From Pseudonocardia xinjiangensis (lineage in GTDB: Bacteria > Actinomycetota > Actinomycetes > Mycobacteriales > Pseudonocardiaceae), in contig NZ_JAAXKY010000012.1 in assembly GCF_012911925.1 (NCBI RefSeq), positions 17,107 to 81,106 on the forward strand: DNA of 64,000 bases. Direction: 5' to 3'. The translations under genes were made by a program, and so were the position numbers. Below, in pieces: positions 8,905 through 16,956 of the stretch. The first letter of the stretch is position 1; every line of letters begins with the position of its first letter. The notes beneath the pieces were generated by a model, which was not told where the DNA came from, made no database searches, and was given only the letters and a program-made list of their open reading frames with translations.

Positions 8905-11358
8905 TCAGCCGTCGGCGCGGATGCGCTCGCCCTTCGGGTCGTAGAGGACCGACGCCGCGACAGCGCCGTCCACCCACGTCCCGTCGACCTGCACCGCCAC
9001 CGGCGCCCCCTCGGGGGTGCCGGCGGGCAGGTAGGCGTAGGCGAGGGAACGGGCCACCGTGTAGCCGTAGCCGCCGGAGGTGACCTGGCCGACGACCTCG
9101 TCCCCGACCCGCACGGGCTCCCCGCCCAGGGCGACCGCGCGGGGATCGTCGAGCACGAGGCAGCGCAGCCTCCGGGCGACCCCGCGCGCCCGGGCGGCCA
9201 GCAGTGCCCCGCGCCCGGCGAACTCCCCGTCGCGGCGCACGGCGAAGCCCAGGCCGGCCTCGTCGGGGGTGGTCTCGGGGCCGATGTCGGACCCCCACAC
9301 GCGGTAGCCCTTCTCCAGCCGCAGGCTCTCGATCGCGCGGTAGCCGCCGGGGCGCAGCCCGTGGGGCGCGCCGGCCTCCACGAGCGTGGTCCACAGCGCG
9401 GCGCCGTACTCGGTGGAGCAGTAGAGCTCGAAGCCCAGCTCCCCGACGAACGTCACCCGCAGCGCGCGCACCGGGACGTCCCCGACCGTGGTCTCGCGCA
9501 TCGACGGGTACGGGAAGTCGGCATTGGCCAGCGACGCGGGCGTCAGGGGGGCGAGGACCTCGCGGGAGCGCGGCCCCCACAGCCCGAAGCACGCCCAGGC
9601 GCCGGTCACGTCGGCCAGCCGCAACGCGGCACCGGTGCGCCGGGCCTGGCGGCGCAGCCAGCCGAGGTCGTGCGGCCCGAACGCCGTGCCCGTCACCACG
9701 AGGAACTCCTCGGGGCCCACCCGGGTGACGGTCACGTCCATCTCGATGCCGCCACGGTCGTTGAGCGCCTGCGTGTAGACGACGGCGCCGGGCTCGCGGT
9801 CGGTCCGCCCGGCGAAGACGTGCCGGCAGAACGCCGCCGCGTCCGGCCCGGAGATCTCGATCTTCGAGAACGAGCTCTCGTCGAACAGGCCTGCTGCCTC
9901 CCGGACGGCGAGGTGCTCGGTCTCGACGCAGGGCGACCAGTGCCGCCCGGCCCAGCCCCGGGGGCGCAGCTCCTCGGAGCCGGGCTCGGAGTAGTGGTTG
10001 ACCCGCTCCCAACCGGCCTTCTCCCCGAACACGGCGCCGTGCGCCGCGTGCCACGGGTAGGCGGGCGAGGTGCGCAACGGGCGCCCCGCCGTCCGTTCCG
10101 CGGCCGGGTACCGGATGTCGTAGTAGCTCTCGTAGTTCTCCCGCACCCGCGCGAGCGTGTAGCCGGGCGAGCGGTAGTGCCGGTGGCCGAAGCGGCGCAC
10201 GTCCATGTGCCACAGGTCGAGACCGGGGTCGCCGTCGAGGATCCAGGCGGCCAGCACGCGCCCGATGCCCCCGGCACCGGCGATGCCGTGCGCGCAGAAT
10301 CCGGCGGCGACGAAGAACCCGGCCACCTCGGTCTCACCGAGGCAGAACTCGTTGTCCGGGGTGAACGCCTCCGGCCCATTGATCATCGACGCCACGCCCG
10401 TGTCGGCGAGCACCGGGAACCGGACCTGGGAGTTCTCGAGGATCTCCTCGAACCGCTCCCAGTCCGGCGGGAGCAGCTTGCCGTTGAAGTCGGCCGGGAC
10501 GGCGTCGAGCGATCGCGGGGTGGCCGTCCAGGGCGCGCTGTGACGCTCGTAGCCGCCCATCACCAGCCCGTCGATCTCCTGGCGGTAGTAGACGAGCAGG
10601 TCGGGGTCGCGCAGCGACGGCAGCGGGTGGTCGGGCAGGGTGCCTGCCGGGAGCGGGGCCGTCACGACGTACTGGTGCGACATCGGCACCACGGGCACCC
10701 GCACGTCGACCAGCCGGGCGATCTCGGCGGCGAACATGCCGCCGCAGTCGACGACGACCTCGCACTCGACGTCGCCGCGGTCGGTGCGCACGCGGGTGAC
10801 CCGGCCGCCGTCGGTGTCGATGCCGACCACCCTGGTCCGCTGGGCGATCGTCACACCCCCCTCGCGGGCGAGCGCGGCGAGCGCGTAGCAGAGCCGGGCG
10901 GGGTCGACCTGGCCGTCGGTGGGCGTGTACGCGGCGCCGAGCACCCCCTCGACCGACATCAGCGGGAACAGCTCCCGTGCCTCGTCGGCCGAGATGAGCT
11001 CCAGTGGCAGCCCTGATCGCTGCGCCCAGCCCGCCTGCCTGCGGATCTCCTCGAGCCGGGCGGGTGAGGACGCGAGCCGCAACGACCCCGACTCCACCCA
11101 CCCCGGGGCGTGCTCGCTCTCCTGCAACCTGCGGTAGAGCTCGACCGACCAGCCGTTGATCGTGGTGAGCGCCGGGTCGGACCGCAGCTGCCCGACCAGG
11201 CCGGCCGAGTGGAACGTGGACCCGCTCGTGAGCTCGGCGCGCTCGACGAGCAGCACGTCCCGCTCGCCGCGCTCGGCGAGGTGGAACGCCACGCTCGTGC
11301 CGCCCACTCCCCCACCGATCACCACGACGCGGGCCCGCCCGGGGAGCGCTTGCACCAT
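8905..11358 (-). CDS. FAD-dependent dimethylglycine/sarcosine dehydrogenase-like enzyme with GcvT domain
   Basis: An 817-residue two-part enzyme. The N-terminal half is a DAO-type FAD oxidase (dinucleotide fold VVVIGGGVGGTSVAFHLAERG at residues 11-31). A middle linker domain (FAO_M type, about 370-430) leads to a C-terminal GcvT/aminomethyltransferase domain that binds tetrahydrofolate. Relatives demethylate dimethylglycine or sarcosine and hand formaldehyde to folate. It is divergent from a choline-kinase-like/permease/ligase operon 52 bases away, supporting a role in methylated amine catabolism. The promoter appears leaderless, with TAGGGT on the minus strand six bases before the ATG. The substrate is inferred, not shown. 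Confidence 0.85.
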   Translation of the reverse strand: MVQALPGRARVVVIGGGVGGTSVAFHLAERGERDVLLVERAELTSGSTFHSAGLVGQLRSDPALTTINGWSVELYRRLQESEHAPGWVESGSLRLASSPARLEEIRRQAGWAQRSGLPLELISADEARELFPLMSVEGVLGAAYTPTDGQVDPARLCYALAALAREGGVTIAQRTRVVGIDTDGGRVTRVRTDRGDVECEVVVDCGGMFAAEIARLVDVRVPVVPMSHQYVVTAPLPAGTLPDHPLPSLRDPDLLVYYRQEIDGLVMGGYERHSAPWTATPRSLDAVPADFNGKLLPPDWERFEEILENSQVRFPVLADTGVASMINGPEAFTPDNEFCLGETEVAGFFVAAGFCAHGIAGAGGIGRVLAAWILDGDPGLDLWHMDVRRFGHRHYRSPGYTLARVRENYESYYDIRYPAAERTAGRPLRTSPAYPWHAAHGAVFGEKAGWERVNHYSEPGSEELRPRGWAGRHWSPCVETEHLAVREAAGLFDESSFSKIEISGPDAAAFCRHVFAGRTDREPGAVVYTQALNDRGGIEMDVTVTRVGPEEFLVVTGTAFGPHDLGWLRRQARRTGAALRLADVTGAWACFGLWGPRSREVLAPLTPASLANADFPYPSMRETTVGDVPVRALRVTFVGELGFELYCSTEYGAALWTTLVEAGAPHGLRPGGYRAIESLRLEKGYRVWGSDIGPETTPDEAGLGFAVRRDGEFAGRGALLAARARGVARRLRCLVLDDPRAVALGGEPVRVGDEVVGQVTSGGYGYTVARSLAYAYLPAGTPEGAPVAVQVDGTWVDGAVAASVLYDPKGERIRADG

Positions 11359-11364
11359 GCCCCG

Positions 11365-11404
11365 ACCCTACGGTCTAGACCGTTCCCGGAGCGAGCCCTA
11401 CGAT
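11365..11404. promoter_or_regulatory. Divergent leaderless promoters sharing a GGTCTAGACC operator
   Basis: A minus-strand -10 (TAGGGT, 11370-11365) and a plus-strand -10 (TACGAT, 11399-11404) each lie six bases from the ATG they serve. Between them sits the perfect 14-base palindrome ACGGTCTAGACCGT (11370-11383). Its core GGTCTAGACC is the core known for HutC/DasR-type GntR operators. One regulator could control both directions. No GntR gene adjoins the site. Confidence 0.6.
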
Positions 11405-11410
11405 CCTGCG

Positions 11411-12358
11411 ATGGAAGTCCGATCCGCGGTGCTCGACCCCGTGACGGACGCGCTGCTCGACTCCATCCCGTGCACCTCCCGGCGGCCCCGGACGGTGGAG
11501 GAGCTACCCGGCGGCCTCACCAACCGCAACCTCAAGGTCACCAACCCCGACGGGTGCTGCGTCGTGCGCATCCCCGCCCAGGACGGGGGCGGCCTGCTCG
11601 GTATCGACCGCGACCACGAGTACGCCAACTCCGTGGCCGCCGCGGCGGCGGGCGTGGGGGCGCGGGTGCTGCACCGGCGGCCGGGCGTGGGGCTGACCGT
11701 CGAGTACCTGCCCGGGCGCCCGCTCACCGACGGCGACCTCCACGATTCCGCCGTGCTGGGCCTCGTGGCCGCCGCGTGCCGGCGGCTGCACGCCGGGCCG
11801 CGCTTCGTCAACGACTTCGACATGTTCGCCGTGCAGGCCCGCTACCGGCGCATCGTCGCCGAGCACGGCTTCCGGCTGCCGCCGCGCTACGACGAGTTCG
11901 CCCCGCTGGTGCCCCGGATCCGCGCGGCGCTCGGACCGCGGGTGACAGCGCCATGCAACAACGACCTCCTCGCCGCCAACCTGCTCCTGTGCCCGGACGG
12001 GAGCGGGGGCGAGCGGGTGCGGATCATCGACTTCGAGTACTCGGGCAACAACGACCCGTGCTTCGAGCTGGGCAACATCTGGAGCGAGGCGGCCCTGCCG
12101 GCCCCGCTGCTCGACGTGCTCGTCGCCGCCTACTTCGGCCGCCCGTGCCCCCGCCAGGTGGCCCGCGCCCGGCTGTTCGCGCTGATGGCGAAGTACGGCT
12201 GGACGTTGTGGGCGTCGATCCAGGACGGCTCCAGCCCGCTGCACTTCGACTTCTGGTCCTGGGGGATGGAGAAGTACGACCGGGCCGTCGCGGAGTTCGA
12301 CGGCCCCGACCTCGAGCACCTGCTCACGGCAGCGCACCCGCCCGACCGAGATCTGTGA
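11411..12358 (+). CDS. Choline/ethanolamine kinase-like phosphotransferase
   Basis: A 315-residue protein kinase-like phosphotransferase of the choline kinase/APH type. The glycine loop reads LPGGLTNRNLKVT. The catalytic loop is CNNDLLAANLL, with Asn in place of the usual His before Asn-Asp. The metal-binding motif is RIIDFEYSGNNDPCFELGN. It would phosphorylate a small amino alcohol such as choline or ethanolamine; the local amine genes favour this over antibiotic resistance. It is the first gene of an operon, followed 14 bases later by the permease. Confidence 0.8.
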   Translation: MEVRSAVLDPVTDALLDSIPCTSRRPRTVEELPGGLTNRNLKVTNPDGCCVVRIPAQDGGGLLGIDRDHEYANSVAAAAAGVGARVLHRRPGVGLTVEYLPGRPLTDGDLHDSAVLGLVAAACRRLHAGPRFVNDFDMFAVQARYRRIVAEHGFRLPPRYDEFAPLVPRIRAALGPRVTAPCNNDLLAANLLLCPDGSGGERVRIIDFEYSGNNDPCFELGNIWSEAALPAPLLDVLVAAYFGRPCPRQVARARLFALMAKYGWTLWASIQDGSSPLHFDFWSWGMEKYDRAVAEFDGPDLEHLLTAAHPPDRDL

Positions 12359-12372
12359 CACCTGGAGGCCGC

Positions 12373-13965
12373 ATGCCCGCCGACGACCCGAACAGTGACG
12401 ACAGGAACGGGCACGACAGGCACGGCGACGAGGCCACCCTGCGCCGGCTCGGCTACGCGCAGGTGCTCTACCGCGAGATGGGCGGGTTCTCCAACTTCGC
12501 CATCTCCTTCACGATCATCTCGATCCTCGCGGGCTGCCTGACCTCGTACTACATCGCGTTCAACAACGGCGGCCCGGTCGCGATCACATGGGGCTGGCTG
12601 CTGGTCGGCGGGTTCTGCGTGCTGGTGGCGATGGCCATGGGCGAGATCGCCTCGGCGATGCCCACCGCCGGGGCGCTGTACTTCTGGGCGTCGAAGCTGG
12701 GCGGCCCGGCGTGGGGCTGGTTCACCGGCTGGTTCAACCTGATCGGCCAGATCGCGGTGACCGCCGCGATCGACTACGGCGCCGCGATCTTCACCACCGC
12801 GCTGCTCAACCTGTGGTTCCCCGCCGTCGTCGGCACCGGGACAGGCACGGTCTTCGTGGTCTACTCGGTGATCATCGCGCTGCACCTCGCGCTGAACCTG
12901 CTGAACGTGAACCTGCTGGCCCGGCTCAACACGTTCTCGGCGTGGTGGCACATGGTCGGCGTGCTCGTGATCGTCGCCGTCCTGATCGTCGTCCCCGACA
13001 ACCACCAGTCCGCCGCGTTCGTGTTCGGCGAGACGCTCAACAACTCCGGGTTCTCCGGGGAGGGCTTCGGCGACGCCGGGTTCTGGTTCGTGTTCGGCAT
13101 CGGCCTGCTGATGGCCCAGTACACGATCACCGGGTACGACGCATCGGCGCACATGAGCGAGGAGACGCGCCTGGCGTCCCGGGCCGCGGCCTGGGGCATG
13201 GTGATGTCGGTCGCCGTGTCGGTGGTCTTCGGCTTCGTCCTGCTGGTCGCGGTGACGTTCGCGGTGCCCGACGTCCAGGGCACGCTCGACGCAGCAGGCA
13301 ACGCCGTCGTCTACATCTGGACGGAGTCACTCGGCGGGGCGTGGGCCGAGTTCCTGCTGCTCATCGCCGTGGTCGGGCAGTTCTTCTGCGGTACGGCGTC
13401 GGTGACGTCGGCGTCGCGGATGCTCTTCGCGTTCTCCCGCGACGGCGCCGTGCCCGCCTCGCGGCTGTGGCGCAAGGTCGCCGCCAACCGCGTGCCGGTG
13501 AACGCCGTGGCCGCGATCGCCGTGCTGAGCTGGGCACTGATGCTCCCGACGCTCGCGAACGGCGTGGTCGGCTACCTCGTCGGCACCTCCATCGCGGTGA
13601 TCGGCCTCTACATCGCGTTCGCACTGCCGATCGTCCTGCGGATCCGGGCCGGCTCCCGGTTCGAGGGCGGCGCGTGGAGCCTCGGTCACCACTACCGCTG
13701 GGTCGCACCCGTCGCCGTCGCGTGGATCGCGCTCGTGTGCGTCCTGTTCCTGCTGCCGGTCTCCCCCAAGGGCATCCCGGGCGCCGCGGACTTCGACTGG
13801 AACGTGGTCAACTACGCCCCGATCACGGTGGGCGGGGCGCTGCTCCTGTTCGGTGGCTGGTACCTGCTCTCAGCGCGCCACTGGTTCACCGGCCCGGTCC
13901 GGGAGGCCGGCACCGAGGAGGAGCTGACCGGCATCGAGGGACAGCTGGAGGCCGATGCCCCGTGA
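12373..13965 (+). CDS. APC family amino acid/amine permease
   Basis: A 530-residue membrane transporter of the APC superfamily with about twelve hydrophobic segments. The first segment shows the usual GGFSNFAISFTIISILAGC pattern, and SEETRLASRAAAWGM matches the loop between segments 6 and 7 in basic amino acid and choline/ethanolamine type permeases. It should import an amine or amino acid for the enzymes encoded on either side. GGAGG precedes the ATG. Its last 11 bases overlap the glutamine-synthetase-like gene, showing translational coupling. Confidence 0.88.
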   Translation: MPADDPNSDDRNGHDRHGDEATLRRLGYAQVLYREMGGFSNFAISFTIISILAGCLTSYYIAFNNGGPVAITWGWLLVGGFCVLVAMAMGEIASAMPTAGALYFWASKLGGPAWGWFTGWFNLIGQIAVTAAIDYGAAIFTTALLNLWFPAVVGTGTGTVFVVYSVIIALHLALNLLNVNLLARLNTFSAWWHMVGVLVIVAVLIVVPDNHQSAAFVFGETLNNSGFSGEGFGDAGFWFVFGIGLLMAQYTITGYDASAHMSEETRLASRAAAWGMVMSVAVSVVFGFVLLVAVTFAVPDVQGTLDAAGNAVVYIWTESLGGAWAEFLLLIAVVGQFFCGTASVTSASRMLFAFSRDGAVPASRLWRKVAANRVPVNAVAAIAVLSWALMLPTLANGVVGYLVGTSIAVIGLYIAFALPIVLRIRAGSRFEGGAWSLGHHYRWVAPVAVAWIALVCVLFLLPVSPKGIPGAADFDWNVVNYAPITVGGALLLFGGWYLLSARHWFTGPVREAGTEEELTGIEGQLEADAP

Positions 13966-15337
13966 GATCCTCATCCCCATGAAGCCACGCGGGATGCTCA
14001 CGCTCGACCAGCTGCGGGCCGCGGTGGACGAGGGGTCGATCGACACCGTGCTCGTCGCGTTCACCGACATGCAGGGCCGGCTGCAGGGCAAGCGCTGCGC
14101 CGCCCCGTACTTCCTCGCCGACGTCGTGCCGCACGCGGCCGAGGCCTGCAACTACCTGCTGGCCGTGGACGTCGAGATGAACACCGTCGGCGGGTACGCG
14201 ATGTCGAGCTGGGAACGCGGCTACGGCGACTTCGTGCTCAAGCCCGACCTCGCGACGTTGCGGCTCGTCCCGTGGCAGGAGGGCACCGCGCTCGTGCTGT
14301 GCGACGCGCAGTGGGCCGACGGGTCGCCCGTCGTCGCGTCGCCGCGGCAGATCCTGCGTGGCCAGCTGGACCGGCTCGCCGAGCACGGCCTGCACGCCGA
14401 CGTCGGCACGGAGCTGGAGTTCATGATCTTCGCCGACTCGTTCGACACCGCCTGGCGCAAGGGCTACCACCAGCTCGAGCCCGCCAACCTCTACAACGTC
14501 GACTACTCGATGCTCGGCACGGCACGCGTGGAGCCGCTGCTGCGCCGGATCCGCAACGGGATGGCGGGCGCCGGGATGGTCGTCGAGTCGGCGAAGGGCG
14601 AGTGCAACCTCGGCCAGCACGAGATCGCCTTCCGCTACGCCGACGCGCTGACCACGTGCGACAACCACACGATCTACAAGACCGGCGCGAAGGAGATCGC
14701 CGACCAGGCCGGCACGGCGCTCACCTTCATGGCCAAGTACGACGAGCGGGAGGGCAACTCCTGCCACATCCACATCTCGCTGCGCGGGGAGGACGGGCCG
14801 GTCTTCGCCGGGGAGTCCGAACACGGCTTCTCCCCGCTGTTCGAGCACTTCGTGGCGGGCCAGCAGGCGTGTCTGCGCGAGCTCACCTACCTCTTCGCAC
14901 CGAACGTCAACTCCTACAAGCGCTACGCCGAGGGCTCGTTCGCGCCCACCGCGGTCGCCTGGGGGCTCGACAACCGGACGTGCGCGCTGCGCGTCGTCGG
15001 GCACGGCCCCTCGCTGCGGGTGGAGAACCGGGTGCCCGGCGGTGACATGAACCCGTACCTGGGGGTCGCCGCACTGATCGCGGCCGGGCTGCACGGCATC
15101 GAGAACGAGCTGCCCCTGGAGCCGGAGCTCGCCGGCAACGCCTACACCTCCGACGCACCACGGGTCCCGTCGACGCTACGGGAGGCGGCCGAGCTGTTCG
15201 CCGGCTCCACGGTGGCCGTCGACGCCTTCGGCCAGGAGGTCGTCGAGCACTACGCCAACGCGGCGCGGGTGGAGCTGGCCGCCTTCGACTCCGCCGTCAC
15301 CGACTGGGAGCGCCGGCGTGGCTTCGAACGGCTCTAG
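13955..15337 (+). CDS. Glutamine synthetase-like gamma-glutamyl-amine ligase
   Basis: A 460-residue member of the glutamine synthetase family close to PuuA and the actinobacterial GlnA3/GlnA4 proteins. It retains the catalytic blocks TELEFMIFADSF, GECNLGQHEIAFRYADAL, the His block NSCHIHISL and NRTCALRVVG. These enzymes join glutamate to polyamines or ethanolamine rather than ammonia. The genes on both sides (permease upstream, gamma-glutamyl hydrolase-like downstream) support an amine gamma-glutamylation pathway over nitrogen assimilation. It overlaps both neighbours, by 11 and 20 bases. A second ATG at 13979 is possible. Confidence 0.85.
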   Translation: MPREILIPMKPRGMLTLDQLRAAVDEGSIDTVLVAFTDMQGRLQGKRCAAPYFLADVVPHAAEACNYLLAVDVEMNTVGGYAMSSWERGYGDFVLKPDLATLRLVPWQEGTALVLCDAQWADGSPVVASPRQILRGQLDRLAEHGLHADVGTELEFMIFADSFDTAWRKGYHQLEPANLYNVDYSMLGTARVEPLLRRIRNGMAGAGMVVESAKGECNLGQHEIAFRYADALTTCDNHTIYKTGAKEIADQAGTALTFMAKYDEREGNSCHIHISLRGEDGPVFAGESEHGFSPLFEHFVAGQQACLRELTYLFAPNVNSYKRYAEGSFAPTAVAWGLDNRTCALRVVGHGPSLRVENRVPGGDMNPYLGVAALIAAGLHGIENELPLEPELAGNAYTSDAPRVPSTLREAAELFAGSTVAVDAFGQEVVEHYANAARVELAAFDSAVTDWERRRGFERL

Positions 15338-16058
15338 CCGCACCCACCGCCCGATCGTCGGGCTCACCGCATACGGGGAGCACGTCCGGTACGGGGTGTG
15401 GGAGCACGAGGCCGTGCTGCTCCCCGTCACCTACCCCGACGTGGTGCTCGCCTCCGGCGGAATCCCCGTGCTGCTGCCACCCCGCGTCGAGTCGGCGGTC
15501 GCCGTCGACCGGATCGACGCGCTGGTGCTCTCGGGTGGCCCCGACATCGCCCCGGGCCGGTACGGCGAGGCGCCGCACCCCCGCACCGGGGAGCCGCGGC
15601 CCGAGCGCGACGCCGCCGAGATCGCGATGCTGCACCGGGCGCTCGAGCGCGGCATTCCCGTGCTCGGTGTGTGCCGCGGGGTGCAGCTGTTGAACGTCGC
15701 GCTGGGCGGGACGCTGGTCCAGCACGTCCCCGACGCCGTCGGCCACACCGGGCACAACCCCACCCCGGGCGTCTTCGGCACCACCACGGTGGGTCTCGTG
15801 CCCGGCGGGCGCGTGGCCGCCACCGTCGGCACCACGGTGGCCGTGCAGTGCCACCACCACCAGGCCATCGACCGGGTCGCTCCCGGGCTGAGGGTCACCG
15901 GGCGGGCCGCGGACGGCACGGTGGAGGCCGTCGAGCTGGACGGCGCACCGTTCGTGGTGGGCGTCCAGTGGCATCCCGAACAGGACGCCACGGACGTTCG
16001 GCTGATGACGGCACTGGTGGCGGCGGCGACCGGGAACCCAACGCCACCGGGGCGGTAG
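15318..16058 (+). CDS. Class-I glutamine amidotransferase-like gamma-glutamyl hydrolase (peptidase C26)
   Basis: A 246-residue C26 hydrolase, PuuD-like. The catalytic Cys is in LGVCRGVQLLNV, and the His/Glu pair is in VGVQWHPEQDAT. It would release glutamate from gamma-glutamyl intermediates such as gamma-glutamyl-GABA or a related acid made by the upstream ligase. The GTG start at 15318 overlaps the ligase gene by 20 bases. No aldehyde dehydrogenase or semialdehyde step is encoded in the operon, so part of the pathway must lie elsewhere. Confidence 0.85.
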   Translation: MASNGSSRTHRPIVGLTAYGEHVRYGVWEHEAVLLPVTYPDVVLASGGIPVLLPPRVESAVAVDRIDALVLSGGPDIAPGRYGEAPHPRTGEPRPERDAAEIAMLHRALERGIPVLGVCRGVQLLNVALGGTLVQHVPDAVGHTGHNPTPGVFGTTTVGLVPGGRVAATVGTTVAVQCHHHQAIDRVAPGLRVTGRAADGTVEAVELDGAPFVVGVQWHPEQDATDVRLMTALVAAATGNPTPPGR

Positions 16059-16170
16059 CCGAGCGAGCACCCGACCGTCCCCACCTGCGGCACACGCCGA
16101 CCGGTGCCAGGCCGGTGCAGCGGCCACCCCTCCCGCCGGGCTCGGCCGGAGCTCGCCCCTAGCCGGCGAA

Positions 16171-16176
16171 TAGTCT
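16171..16176 (+). promoter_or_regulatory. -10 element before the SDR gene
   Basis: TAGTCT ends six bases before the ATG at 16183, the leaderless spacing seen at other genes here. It suggests the SDR is transcribed apart from the amine operon. Confidence 0.45.
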
Positions 16177-16182
16177 GCGGAC

Positions 16183-16950
16183 ATGATCGAGCGGTTCGCG
16201 GGGCGCACGGCGGTCGTCACGGGCGGCGGCAGCGGCATCGGGCTGGCCACCGTCCGCAGGCTCGCCCAGGAGGGCGCCCGGGTCGTCGTCGGCGACATCG
16301 ACGCCGGGCCGGGACAGGCGGCGGCCGACGAGGTCAACGGCCTGTTCGTGCGCACCGATGTCACGTCGGAGGACGAGGTGCAGGCGCTGTTCGCCGCAGC
16401 CGCGGAGCACTACGGCAGCGTGGACGTGGCGTTCAACAACGCGGGGATCTCCCCGCCGGAGGACGACTCGATCCTCACCACGGACCTGGCCGCCTGGCGG
16501 CGCGTCCAGGAGGTCAACCTCACGTCGGTGTACCTGTGCTGCCGCGCCGCAATCCCGCACATGCAGCGGGCCGGGCGCGGCTCGATCGTCAACACGGCGT
16601 CGTTCGTGGCGGTCATGGGCGCGGCCACCTCGCAGATCTCCTACACGGCGTCCAAGGGCGGCGTGCTCGCCATGTCCCGTGAGCTGGGCGTGCAGTTCGC
16701 GCGCGAGAACATCCGGGTCAACGCCCTGTGCCCCGGACCGGTGGACACCCCCCTGCTGCAGGAGCTGTTCGCCGCCGACCCCGAGCGGGCCCAGCGCCGC
16801 CTGGTGCACATCCCGATGGGCCGGTTCGCGCGGCCCGAGGAGATCGCCGGCACCGTGGCGTTCCTCGCGAGCGACGACGCCTCGTTCATCACGGCGTCCA
16901 CGTTCCTCGTGGACGGCGGGATCTCCGGCGCCTACGTCACGCCCCTGTAG
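16183..16950 (+). CDS. Short-chain dehydrogenase/reductase
   Basis: A 255-residue classical SDR. The cofactor motif is TGGGSGIG, the structural NNAG motif is FNNAGISPP, and the catalytic Ser, Tyr and Lys appear in VNTASFVAV and SYTASKGGV. An Asp after the second strand (VVGDIDAG) favours NAD over NADP. The substrate is unknown; oxidation of an alcohol from the nearby amine pathway is possible but unproven. Its stop is six bases from the convergent HelD stop. Confidence 0.88.
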   Translation: MIERFAGRTAVVTGGGSGIGLATVRRLAQEGARVVVGDIDAGPGQAAADEVNGLFVRTDVTSEDEVQALFAAAAEHYGSVDVAFNNAGISPPEDDSILTTDLAAWRRVQEVNLTSVYLCCRAAIPHMQRAGRGSIVNTASFVAVMGAATSQISYTASKGGVLAMSRELGVQFARENIRVNALCPGPVDTPLLQELFAADPERAQRRLVHIPMGRFARPEEIAGTVAFLASDDASFITASTFLVDGGISGAYVTPL

Positions 16951-16956
16951 CGCGCA

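Noticed and set aside
11411..12358. Aminoglycoside resistance gene
   Set aside because: The glycine loop and metal motif follow choline-kinase-like proteins, and the operon is about amine metabolism.
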